Source of the DNA: a virus
DNA: 35,186 nucleotides
Strand: one strand, 5' to 3'
IMG/VR virus record: IMGVR_UViG_3300044993_000595
Coordinates: 1-35,186 of that record
This document shows, piece by piece, positions 15,985 through 24,308 of this stretch (positions are counted from its first letter, which is position 1; every line of letters starts with the position of its first letter). A program made the translations under genes and the position numbers. The notes below the pieces were generated by a model. That model had not been told where the DNA came from. It saw only the letters and a program-made list of their open reading frames with translations, and ran no database searches.

Positions 15985-18615
15985 TCACGCCGCAAGCTTA
16001 AAGCTAATCGGATAAACCCCTAAACCGTTTGCAATAAATACAGAAAGGTTCACTGTAAAGATTGGTCCTTCTTGGATTATTTGGAGCTTCTCAATACCTG
16101 CAAACCTAGGGTCTTGTGCTATCAGGGCTGAGATTATGTTATATGCGTTTTGAGCGTTTATATCCGCATTTGACATACCAGGCCTTAACCCAGAGCCAAA
16201 GCTAGGAAAACGAAGAAGTTGTCCAGGTTCGGTAATAAACTTGAGCTTTAAAGCCTGGAAAATATTAGTTAATCCATAAGAAAGTCTTAAATCGCCAAAA
16301 GCGTCAACCGCAATATCGTTATCGTCGGTCAGAAGAAGGTCAATCTTCGAAAGGCCGGTAAGCTCGTCATCCTTGGTAGCAGGGACGGGTCTAGTGGCCA
16401 AATCATCAGGGACAGGAAGGTCTGATGGAATGTAAATCTGGTCCTGACTATTGACGGTACCAGGGAGATAGGCCTGCATCTTTGCCGATGACGATGTTGT
16501 AAAAATTGAAAGATTATCAAGACCGTCAACGGTAATAAGGAAGTTGGTGTCGTTGATTTTTTCGATATTTATGATCGTTCTTCGCTGTTTCGGCTGGGTG
16601 TTACTGAACAAGAATATCTTTTGACCGATAAACAGATTTTCGGCTGAGTCTATATTGAACTGGCGACCATCGCCGTTTGAAAGAAGAGGTTTTTGGAATC
16701 CAACCTCATCAATGTACGGTGACTTTAAGGCGTTTAAGGTTACAATCTCAAGCCAACGCTCAGAGTCGCCAAGATATCTGGCAGCAATCTGCTCGATTGT
16801 CAAGCCAAAAGGAACTGGTGCCCGAATCTTAGATTGAGAGTCTTCGAAAGTAATATTTGCATCCTGGGCCTCAGCTTTAACAAATTCATAGGCAGCGTTT
16901 TGGTTTTGCTGAACATCGTCAGTCATTGTCAATACGCCCATCAATTGAATTGCATCGTAAAGCTTTTTTAAGATATCGTACTCATCAATAGTGATCGGCT
17001 GAAGCCTAGATTTAGGAGCAGCACGGCCATAAATTCTTGAAAAAGTATCGTCACCTGTGCCAAATGCGTTTGAAATCTGATAGGCTAAATCTTGAATTGT
17101 ATTTCTATGTCTCTGGATGTCGTCAACAGTTAAAAGGCTTGTTCTATTGATTTCGTTATCTATGGCATTTTGAACAGAAGAGGGAAAGCTTATTGAGTTA
17201 GCGTCCAACTGATTAAACAGGTCGAAATTTTGCACCGGATTATCAAATAAGTTGTTAATTGGACTTGTCTTTGAAGACAAGACCGTGTTCTCATCGATAG
17301 CGGTACCAAGGGGCAAACCTTCTCGCTCTCTTTTAAACTCTTTTACTTTTCCAATATCACCAACAAGCTTGGCAGTAACGGCGGCAGCAGTGAGGCCAGC
17401 TTGGTTGAGATTTGATAGAGAATCAGCAATTGCAAATTTAGCATCAGAAATAACATTTTCAGGAAGATCAACAACAGAAGCTGTTAATCCTGCAAGATTT
17501 TTTACAAAAAGGGTAGTCTCACGAAGAGCGTTAAAAGGTCCGTTGACATCTGAGCGAACGGCTCTAACAAGATTGTAGGCAGAGCCTAACGCTCTTCGGG
17601 CCTCTGTAAGCCCACGAAGAACATTCTGAAGAGTATTTGAACCAAGAGGGTTTGGAACAGAAACACTTAAAGGAGCAAGGTTCTTGTCCAGCTTAACACG
17701 GCGAAAAGCTTTCAACTGCAGACTGAACTTATACTCATTAGGAGAGTCAGCAGATTGGCTATAAGTAAACATTATTGGTGTGACAAGATAAGTTTGATTT
17801 TGTTTTGGAATATCCAAAGCTAACCTGTAATCAGACCATTCTGAGGTTTTTTTTCTTTCTGAATATTGCTCTAGAAATTGATCAAGAAGAAGTGCCTGAG
17901 CATAGCCAGTGCCTGCATATCCACCTATAGCGCCTTCTACATTTGCAGAGGTTGGTCTAGGATTGGGGTTTTTGCCATTAAAAGTATCGATTGTTCTTTG
18001 TATGTTTGTTTTTAAACTTGAAAAAGCCTGAAGAGTTCCACCGAACAAAGTTTGAAGACTTGAAGGAGTTTCTGTTGCGGAAGGATTGACATTTCCACGA
18101 TATGGCCAAACACCAAAAGTGCCAGCCATAGAGATCATTTTGAACTTGGTTCCACCATGCTCTTCGACAATGCCCCTTAAAGTAGCAGACGTATTAATAG
18201 CAAACTGGTTAGAAATAGATATTTGCTGGGGCGTGATAGGCAACTGAAAACTCCAAGACTGATTGACCGGCTCAAATCTTATTTGGAAACGACCATCAGC
18301 CTCAGACGTAAATACTCGAGAAGCGGTTTTGCCTAAAGAAACAACCTCATAAAGACCACCCTTACCCTTAGGGCGAACAACGACAAGTCTATATGGAAAA
18401 AGCTTATCCCATCTAGATCCCTGAATGTCGAGAGATTGAAAGAAAGATTCTCCCTCAAAAGAAGAGGCATCTGCTTTCCAGGGTCCCTCTATGGTGTCAC
18501 TAGATCTTGAACGAGCAGAGCCAGTCTGACCTAAGGCAGACTTGGCAGCATCGTTTAACGCCCTGCCCACATCTGGAATATTAGGCGTTTTGGGTTTAAT
18601 AGGAAATCTAGACAT
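15985..18615 (-). CDS. Baseplate fusion: XkdP-like, LysM and gp25/W-like domains
   Basis: Three regions are visible in 876 residues. Residues 110-310 (SWSFQLPITPQQISISNQFA, and YLVTPIMFTYSQ to FSLQLKAFRRV) look like the N-terminal domain of XkdP-type LysM tail proteins. Residues 604-637 (GLTIEQIAARYLGDSERWLEI) are a LysM fold of the kind used in phage baseplates as a structural rather than wall-binding unit. Residues 755-876 (SKIDLLLTDDNDIAVD, LSYGLTNIFQALKLKFITEP, GSGLRPG) match the GPW/gp25 wedge family, which in other phages is a separate protein of about 130 residues. The domains between 320 and 560 are helical and not recognised. It should form part of the baseplate wedge or hub-to-wedge connection. 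The ribosome-binding site can be covered by a hairpin (see 18619-18650). Confidence 0.85.
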   Translation of the reverse strand: MSRFPIKPKTPNIPDVGRALNDAAKSALGQTGSARSRSSDTIEGPWKADASSFEGESFFQSLDIQGSRWDKLFPYRLVVVRPKGKGGLYEVVSLGKTASRVFTSEADGRFQIRFEPVNQSWSFQLPITPQQISISNQFAINTSATLRGIVEEHGGTKFKMISMAGTFGVWPYRGNVNPSATETPSSLQTLFGGTLQAFSSLKTNIQRTIDTFNGKNPNPRPTSANVEGAIGGYAGTGYAQALLLDQFLEQYSERKKTSEWSDYRLALDIPKQNQTYLVTPIMFTYSQSADSPNEYKFSLQLKAFRRVKLDKNLAPLSVSVPNPLGSNTLQNVLRGLTEARRALGSAYNLVRAVRSDVNGPFNALRETTLFVKNLAGLTASVVDLPENVISDAKFAIADSLSNLNQAGLTAAAVTAKLVGDIGKVKEFKREREGLPLGTAIDENTVLSSKTSPINNLFDNPVQNFDLFNQLDANSISFPSSVQNAIDNEINRTSLLTVDDIQRHRNTIQDLAYQISNAFGTGDDTFSRIYGRAAPKSRLQPITIDEYDILKKLYDAIQLMGVLTMTDDVQQNQNAAYEFVKAEAQDANITFEDSQSKIRAPVPFGLTIEQIAARYLGDSERWLEIVTLNALKSPYIDEVGFQKPLLSNGDGRQFNIDSAENLFIGQKIFLFSNTQPKQRRTIINIEKINDTNFLITVDGLDNLSIFTTSSSAKMQAYLPGTVNSQDQIYIPSDLPVPDDLATRPVPATKDDELTGLSKIDLLLTDDNDIAVDAFGDLRLSYGLTNIFQALKLKFITEPGQLLRFPSFGSGLRPGMSNADINAQNAYNIISALIAQDPRFAGIEKLQIIQEGPIFTVNLSVFIANGLGVYPISFKLAA

Positions 18616-18682
18616 AAAATCCTCTCTATAATAAGATTGTTTTTAGAGAGATATCTTTAATATATCTTTAAAAGAGGGACAA
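18616..18682. promoter_or_regulatory. Divergent region with 11-base tandem repeat and inverted repeat
   Basis: This 67-base gap lies between the minus-strand baseplate fusion and the plus-strand peptidase gene. ATATCTTTA occurs at 18651-18659 and again at 18662-18670, a spacing of 11 bases, close to one helical turn. CTCTCTA at 18622-18628 and TAGAGAG at 18644-18650 form an inverted repeat with a 15-base loop. TATAAT at 18627-18632 could be a -10 for the plus strand, but it has no -35 partner. No promoter can be called firmly. Confidence 0.4.
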
Positions 18683-19234
18683 TTGACCAACTTTAACATA
18701 TTTTTATTGATACTTTTTAATATAGCTTTAGCCCAAAAAAACACCGGTATTGTAAAAAATACAAAAGAAGCAGCGTTAGACGTTAAGGAATTTGTAGAAG
18801 ATTACAAAAAGCTAATGAAGGGCATTCTTGACGAAAAGGTTGTAGATAGTGTAAAAATTACAATGACAGACCTGCCAAGGCCTAAAGTTGGACTATGCTG
18901 GCCTGGTCAAGACCCTAAAAAGATACAGCTAGATATCCGAGGCTGGGAGTCATACGACCATATTAAAAAAGAAGTTTTAATCTTTCACGAACTTGGACAC
19001 TGCACCTGCGGTCTTGATCACAACCATTTTACAGGAAACTATAAAAAAGAAACCGGAGTACCAAAAAAGAAAGAGGACAGACTAAATTCTGGGTTTCTTG
19101 AGGATGGGTGCCCAACCTCGATCATGCATCCCATACTGATTAGTAGAGAATGTTACGCAAGACATCGAGACCACTACAGGTATGAACTGCACCTAAGATG
19201 TTACGCAGAGGTGGCAAGAAAGAAGAAAAACTAG
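18683..19234 (+). CDS. Exported metzincin-like metallopeptidase, TTG start
   Basis: The 183-residue product starts at TTG, with GAGGG 4 bases upstream. Residues 1-17 are a signal peptide-like hydrophobic stretch ending in ALA before Q18, although it lacks a basic N-terminus. The active site is FHELGHCTCGLDH, with H102, E103, H106 and a third histidine at H113. Met148 lies in SIMHP, which fits a metzincin Met-turn. The distance from the first His to the third is one residue longer than in HExxHxxGxxH. Cys at 107 and 109 and four further downstream Cys may form disulfides outside the cytoplasm. It probably cuts a protein in the periplasm or outside the cell. The target is unknown. It is the only plus-strand gene between tail genes, and its TAG stop shares CTAG with the convergent gene. 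Confidence 0.8.
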   Translation: MTNFNIFLLILFNIALAQKNTGIVKNTKEAALDVKEFVEDYKKLMKGILDEKVVDSVKITMTDLPRPKVGLCWPGQDPKKIQLDIRGWESYDHIKKEVLIFHELGHCTCGLDHNHFTGNYKKETGVPKKKEDRLNSGFLEDGCPTSIMHPILISRECYARHRDHYRYELHLRCYAEVARKKKN

Positions 19235-20607
19235 GTTTTATCTTTATACACCCTAGCTGACTCAGCAGGTCGATACTTGGCAGGAACTTCTCTATCTACA
19301 ATTATTTTATTTCCTTGGACAGAAGCGATTGTAAGCCCCAGCTCTTCTTGGGTATCTGAAACAAGAAAAATATTATCTCCTGAAGCAAAATCTTGTATAG
19401 ATTTAAGGTGTAAAACTTTTGTTCCGTTTGACGGCGCAGAAAGGATAGAGGCTGTCAAAAGACCGCTGTAGATATTTTTAGCAAGATCAATCTGAGCTTG
19501 GAGGGCGTTCTGTGCGTTAATAGCCTTTTCAAACCCTTTAAAAGCAAGCAGAGAGCCCCCAAAAAAATTAAGCCGAAGAGATAGAAAATCCCATCTTTCA
19601 AGGTACAGACCAGAGCCAGTAACGTTGCCGTTTGTAAGGTTTTGTGTAAGTGAACCTAAATTGGTATCTATCTGTGTCACCCTTGTTGCAACGAAAGTTT
19701 GTCTTGTAGTGATGGCGTTTTTAAACGTCGTGAGGTTCCCAGATTGAAGACGGGTAGCACCTAAAAGGGCAGGGTTATAAGAGTTAAAACCTGCGCATGT
19801 GGTTTGGCCATGACCAGTGTTAAAAGCGGTTAGACCTAGCCAGGTGTCGATCGCGGCAACGATAGTGTTAATATTTGCTATCGCCGTGTTGTTTTGAGTC
19901 TGTCTAGACGTTACTGGGTCGTTAGTCAATATCAGTCCTTGAGTAGTAAGAACATAGGTTTTAAGATCGTTAACCTGAGTTACCAAAGTATTATAAGTGG
20001 CTTGAAGAGCAGCATTGCTGATAATAGTGTCAGGTCCAGGTGTCCACGTTCCGCCGTTTGAGGTACAGTCTGTCTGGTTTGTATACTGAGGTATGCTACA
20101 TGTACCGTTGGTACATAACTGACCAGTAACTCGCTGAATCAAGGGATAGGTTTCGATAGTATTAATCGATGTGAGGATGTTGTTTATCTTGCTTTGCTCC
20201 GCAGCTACGGCTGTTGGATAGTTTTCATTGTAAAGTTTACCGACGGCTTTATTTCTAGCATAAGGCTTAGGCTGGGTCCAGATTTGAGGGGCCGTGCTTG
20301 GCGGAGGATTTTGGGCATCATTAGGATATAGATGGTTGCCAAGCTTAAAATCTGCAGCATCTTGAATATCTGTTTCTGTTAAGGAAGTTCTTGCTATACC
20401 GTTATATCTGGAAAGCTCAACCTGATACGCATTGATCAAAACCGTCTTGCCATCAACAAGATTTTTATTTGCCTGATCAAGTTCGTAAGCTTTTTGCTTT
20501 TCTACTTCGATCTTTTGTTTAGAAGATTCGATACCGGTTTTTTCAACTTCGGCGTTTACAATCTTTTTGCTAAATGAAATTCTGTCTTGTTTAGATAAAG
20601 CCATCAT
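19231..20607 (-). CDS. Unknown tail-block protein with coiled coil and Cys motif
   Basis: I do not recognise the 458-residue protein as a whole. Residues 8-60 are a charged coiled coil. The middle is Thr/Asn/Gln-rich and helical, with a Cys-containing segment at 165-190 (CTNGTC, then QTDC and GGTWTPG). This resembles a short motif found in extracellular and phage structural proteins. Residues 392-458 form a small beta domain (GTKVLHLKSIQDFASGDNIF, then LTIASVQGNKIIVD) common in phage tail proteins. The start is one of two adjacent ATG codons that overlap the stop of the 92-residue gene. The neighbours are baseplate genes, so a virion component is inferred. Confidence 0.68.
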   Translation of the reverse strand: MMALSKQDRISFSKKIVNAEVEKTGIESSKQKIEVEKQKAYELDQANKNLVDGKTVLINAYQVELSRYNGIARTSLTETDIQDAADFKLGNHLYPNDAQNPPPSTAPQIWTQPKPYARNKAVGKLYNENYPTAVAAEQSKINNILTSINTIETYPLIQRVTGQLCTNGTCSIPQYTNQTDCTSNGGTWTPGPDTIISNAALQATYNTLVTQVNDLKTYVLTTQGLILTNDPVTSRQTQNNTAIANINTIVAAIDTWLGLTAFNTGHGQTTCAGFNSYNPALLGATRLQSGNLTTFKNAITTRQTFVATRVTQIDTNLGSLTQNLTNGNVTGSGLYLERWDFLSLRLNFFGGSLLAFKGFEKAINAQNALQAQIDLAKNIYSGLLTASILSAPSNGTKVLHLKSIQDFASGDNIFLVSDTQEELGLTIASVQGNKIIVDREVPAKYRPAESARVYKDKT

Positions 20608-20882
20608 TGCATCCTGTACGGTAAAACAAAAGTTTGAAGAGCTATGCCAATCGCATCTATAGCTTCTTTCTTGTTGCCCAGCGCTATACTTTTGGAAATA
20701 TTTTCACTTTGGCCTGCCGCAATTTGTGCCATCCTGTCATATGCGGACACAAGAGTCATCGAATGCTTACCATTAAACGTAGCAACTTGACCAGCAATAG
20801 CAATATAAAACATGCCTTCCTCTTCACGTCTTAGCATGTCCAAATCTTTTTGGCTTCTGATGACTCTGTCTGTCTCTTTCAT
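20604..20882 (-). CDS. Unknown 92-residue protein in the tail operon
   Basis: I do not recognise this protein. It is a mix of charged N-terminus and Ala/Ser/Gly-rich helices, without Cys, signal or membrane segments. It overlaps the genes on both sides by 4 bases (the CPBP protease before it and the 458-residue gene after it), so the three are probably translated in a coupled way. A small assembly or linker protein is possible but not shown. Confidence 0.62.
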   Translation of the reverse strand: MKETDRVIRSQKDLDMLRREEEGMFYIAIAGQVATFNGKHSMTLVSAYDRMAQIAAGQSENISKSIALGNKKEAIDAIGIALQTFVLPYRMQ

Positions 20883-21379
20883 AAAAGACCTAAAAAAATA
20901 CTTAAAGAAATAACGTAAAAGGTTAAGTATGTCAATACATCATAAGTTACATGGCAAACCATCACAGTCCCCAATCCGTGTTTTTTGGCAAAATAAAGCA
21001 TAGCTGGAACGTAGGCCAACAGTATTAGAGCCCATTCTACGCTCTGATAAATATGGCCAATTGAAAAAAGTAAAGAGCTTACTACTGCCACAGGGGCTAC
21101 TAGGTACTTGTTTTTTGTTAGATGATAAAGCAAAAGACTCGGAAAGACAAAAAACATATCTTCCCAGAAGACAAGGAAAAGGGAAGGCAAATCAAAAAGG
21201 TCTAAATTCATAGGACGTAAACCGGTTATAGTGACATGGAAGACTCTCAAAACAGTGATGAGGGCCATCGTCACCAAAAAAGAACCAAAAGCTTTCGGTT
21301 CAAAACGAACTAGATCAGGAAAAACTTTCCTGGCAAGGAAGATCATAAAAACAGCTATGAGTACAAACAATAACAACAA
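20879..21379 (-). CDS. CPBP/CAAX-like intramembrane metalloprotease, TTG start
   Basis: The 166-residue protein has about five or six hydrophobic segments and the motif layout of the CPBP (Abi, type II CAAX protease) family. Motif 1 is FWEDMFFVFP with E73 and D74, in place of the usual EExxxR. Motif 2 is FSIGH with H109. Motif 3 is HVTYD with H143 and D147. It is compact for the family. In bacteria, members process prenylated or small peptides, support bacteriocin immunity, or act as membrane proteases. Here it lies between the spike and the 92-residue gene, with the 3' end overlapping the latter by 4 bases. The initiator is TTG with AGGAGG four bases upstream. A second TTG three bases on gives a 7-base spacing and is also possible. 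The target is unknown. Confidence 0.72.
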   Translation of the reverse strand: MLLLFVLIAVFMIFLARKVFPDLVRFEPKAFGSFLVTMALITVLRVFHVTITGLRPMNLDLFDLPSLFLVFWEDMFFVFPSLLLYHLTKNKYLVAPVAVVSSLLFSIGHIYQSVEWALILLAYVPAMLYFAKKHGLGTVMVCHVTYDVLTYLTFYVISLSIFLGLL

Positions 21380-21387
21380 GCGCCCTC

Positions 21388-22446
21388 CTAGGTCGCAAAA
21401 GCTTTTGTGGCAAACGGCCCTATTGCCGTGCTAAGAACTGGGGCCCCATAATTGCCAGTGCCAACAAACTGTGTTGTAGGAATAACAAGAGGTTGACCTC
21501 CTGGTCCGCCTAAAAACACCTGTCCTTCCAAAGTAATTTGTGCGGCCTGAGCTTTTATTTGAGATTCTCCCGTAATTGAAACCATCTGTGATTTTAAGTC
21601 TATCTTAGATTGGCCCGAAATGTCAAAACTTTGTGCCTTCATAGAAGCTGAACCTTGGGCTTCGAGGACAAATTTGTCCATCTTCATGGACGTGTCTTTC
21701 TTAGAAACCGTACTCAGGGCATCGTCCGTTTTTACGGTTGTGGCTTTTTTGCTTTCGATAAGCGTTGAGCCAGTGTTGTTGAGTAAAAAATTACCACCTT
21801 TTTCTATTCTTTGGGTTGCACCTTTGTGTTTAAACTGAACGGAGCCATCTTTTTCTATGTCAAAAGACGTGTCCCCTTGTTCTTTATCTAAAGGATTTCC
21901 CTCGTTATCGGTAGCTCCTTTGAATGTAAGATTTGCAGAGCCGTCATCAGAAACAGATACGGAAATGCCGTTAAACTCCCCAGCTAAAATCTTGCCCTTG
22001 CCCTTAAGTTTTGATTTTCTATCGGGATGGGGAAGTCCGCCTATAATTATCCCTTTTTCAGAAGACCCGTCTAAACAAAGCAATAAAACTAGGGCCCCGT
22101 CTTGACCAGCGAAATCACGACCTTTTGTGTTTTTATTTTTGACTTTATCCTGAGTTCTTAGTCTTGCTTCAAAGAAATCGGCTATAGAGCCAAAAGAACT
22201 TGCGGCAATACAATTTTTGTAAGTGATGGGAGTTACAGCTCGGTTGCCGTCTTGCTCAATCACTACTACGTCGTATTCGGGTACGAGTTTTGATATATTA
22301 GAATCGTCTTCAGCGTTATAACTTCGAACCACAATACCGGCTCGCAACGCAAAATTTTTATATGTTTTTTCAAAACCGCCAGTTAAACTTTTAGTGTCAA
22401 GGCCCATAAGGCCATATGGTAAGACTGATCCATTTTTTAATTTCAT
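21388..22446 (-). CDS. Baseplate spike (gpV/gp5-like) protein
   Basis: The 352-residue product has an OB-like region around 60-150, with DGALVLLLCLDGSSEKGIIIGG as its core. It is followed by a loop of basic residues, then a repetitive beta-helix from about 165 to 318. The helix shows short xVSV, FxIExDGSxxF, xxMKMDKFxLEAQG and xxIKAQAAQITLEG strands with G/N turns. These are the parts of P2 gpV and T4 gp5 spikes, without a lysozyme domain. It should form the trimeric tip that pierces the outer surface. It overlaps the hub gene by 4 bases, as expected for the hub-spike pair. The C-terminal 35 residues after the helix are not the usual metal-binding HxH tip. Confidence 0.85.
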   Translation of the reverse strand: MKLKNGSVLPYGLMGLDTKSLTGGFEKTYKNFALRAGIVVRSYNAEDDSNISKLVPEYDVVVIEQDGNRAVTPITYKNCIAASSFGSIADFFEARLRTQDKVKNKNTKGRDFAGQDGALVLLLCLDGSSEKGIIIGGLPHPDRKSKLKGKGKILAGEFNGISVSVSDDGSANLTFKGATDNEGNPLDKEQGDTSFDIEKDGSVQFKHKGATQRIEKGGNFLLNNTGSTLIESKKATTVKTDDALSTVSKKDTSMKMDKFVLEAQGSASMKAQSFDISGQSKIDLKSQMVSITGESQIKAQAAQITLEGQVFLGGPGGQPLVIPTTQFVGTGNYGAPVLSTAIGPFATKAFAT

Positions 22447-24308
22447 TTTTTCCTACCTTTAGCTTTGCCTTTTCCGGTTTTTGATTTTGAAATCTGAGAA
22501 GGGGGAATTCCTGGTCTGCTAGGGAAAGGTGAATTTTTGGTAGTATTTTTAGAAAAATCATCAGATCTTCCTACGATAGCCTGATCATCAGATATTCCTG
22601 GCAAATTGTTATCGAAATTGTCTTGATCGTTCTTCTTCTCTAGCTGGTAATCAGAATAATCCATCTGACCGAAAATTTTGCTACCTTTTTCAGAACGGAT
22701 ATCCACACCATGAGAAATATCTATAGAGGTACGAAAAGAACGTTTTCCATCTGGGGCCAGAGTACAGGAATGGCTAAGTCCCTCAATATGATAAACAACA
22801 CCATCAAGTTCTAGGTTGTCGCCAACGGCAATAGGCTCAACGATACCAAAGCACTCTATTGAACCATTTAGTTTTAGGTGGCCTCCGATTAGAGAGTCCC
22901 CTAAAAGCTTTGCCCATGTAGGAGCTAAAAAGGCCGCCTTATCTGTGGTTATCGTGTCAAAGTTAGAAGTGACGATATACGGTTTTAAGCCTGAACGCCT
23001 AACATCTAACTGGTCAACTACGAAGTTTTTCGCAGCGATCTGCTGAGAGATATACCCCTGGTTAGACTCTTGCGTAGCTTGTGGAACAGTAGCAAAAACC
23101 TGTACAAAGTTTATTCGTGCGGCTTCGTCTCTTCCTATGTTGATATCTTTAAGTAGATCCGGAGACACTTTCCATCTTGGAAGATTTAAAAATTTAGTAG
23201 ATGTTCCTTTGTAATTTTCAGTAGAAAAGGGCAACTGTCTAAATACTATAGTAGGCATAACAAGACCATCTGGGGCAACTCTTAGGGTTGTAAAAAGTTC
23301 ATTTATGGGAGAGTTTGTGTACTGATTAAGAATAGACCAAACAGATACCTGGTTCCAGTATTCAGGCTTTAAAAAACTTGAGCCCTGACACGGAACTGGA
23401 GTAGTATAATATCTGCCTGTAATTTTTGATATCTTAGGATTCATTCCTTGGGCAAGGGTTGTGTTTGCAGAGTTTGATGCAGAATAAGTTTGAATGCCAA
23501 ATAAATAGTTGTAAATATCTTTTGCAGACTTAGCGTTAGGCTGACCCAAAAGCTTCCCAACCTTGTCAGGAATATAAAAATGGGTATTTTGGGTTATATC
23601 AAATCCTTTCTTGTCAGTAGCGGCTTTGTTAAAGCCAAAACCAATAGTGGAGTCAATCAAAAGCCTTAAGATATTTTGAACAGCAAAGGTTCCTTTTTTA
23701 GAAACAAACTGTTCCCATATGTTTGAGATCCTACTGACAAACAAGAACTGATTAGATGCTTCGTTTTGTGAAAGCAAAAACGGATTAAAGTAAAGAGTGT
23801 TGTTAAATTCAGTAAAAGCAAACCCAGAAATTTGATACATAATTCGTTTGGTTCCAGTTGCTGGGTCTATACCCAGAACACGACGAACAGACTGAACCTT
23901 AAAGAGTCCTTTAAAACCGTCCTGAATATTGTTTATAGGCTTTAAATCCCTGGCTGCGTTTCCAACACGACGAGCGTCTTCTGGAAAGTCCAGCATGTTA
24001 ACAAACACAAAATCACCAGGCGCTACAGCCGTGCTATAATTCACATCAGCCGCATATAGCATAGCCTGCATAGAAGGCGTGTGACTTTCTTTCGAGTAAA
24101 AGACAGAAACAGAAGCGCAATCGTTTTCAACAACTAAGGGAGGCCTGGTTGAAAGAAAATAGGCCTTATCTCCTGCCGTAAGCTCAGCTTCAGGCAAATT
24201 TAAAAAACGATTATTCCATCGCACAAAAGTGAGGACCCAGTGGGGAGAAACGGAGTGAACCCCATCGGCGCCATTTGCTAGAATTTCTCTAACGTATGCC
24301 TTACTCAC
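22443..24308 (-). CDS. Baseplate hub protein (gp27/gpD-like)
   Basis: The 621-residue protein ends with the signature of hub proteins. Residues 481-535 hold LNGSIECFGIVEPIAVGDNL, then VVYHIEGLSHSC, and a final DISHGV. This region is typical of gp27-type hubs of large phages, in which it presents the beta-barrel that carries the spike. The N-terminal 180 residues (GDFVFVNMLDF, KVQSVRRV) form the first barrel domain. The C-terminal 50 residues are acidic and then basic, ending in a lysine-rich tail. It overlaps both neighbours, the tape measure by 8 bases and the spike by 4. It should sit at the tube end as a ring to which the spike binds. Confidence 0.82.
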   Translation of the reverse strand: MSKAYVREILANGADGVHSVSPHWVLTFVRWNNRFLNLPEAELTAGDKAYFLSTRPPLVVENDCASVSVFYSKESHTPSMQAMLYAADVNYSTAVAPGDFVFVNMLDFPEDARRVGNAARDLKPINNIQDGFKGLFKVQSVRRVLGIDPATGTKRIMYQISGFAFTEFNNTLYFNPFLLSQNEASNQFLFVSRISNIWEQFVSKKGTFAVQNILRLLIDSTIGFGFNKAATDKKGFDITQNTHFYIPDKVGKLLGQPNAKSAKDIYNYLFGIQTYSASNSANTTLAQGMNPKISKITGRYYTTPVPCQGSSFLKPEYWNQVSVWSILNQYTNSPINELFTTLRVAPDGLVMPTIVFRQLPFSTENYKGTSTKFLNLPRWKVSPDLLKDINIGRDEAARINFVQVFATVPQATQESNQGYISQQIAAKNFVVDQLDVRRSGLKPYIVTSNFDTITTDKAAFLAPTWAKLLGDSLIGGHLKLNGSIECFGIVEPIAVGDNLELDGVVYHIEGLSHSCTLAPDGKRSFRTSIDISHGVDIRSEKGSKIFGQMDYSDYQLEKKNDQDNFDNNLPGISDDQAIVGRSDDFSKNTTKNSPFPSRPGIPPSQISKSKTGKGKAKGRKK

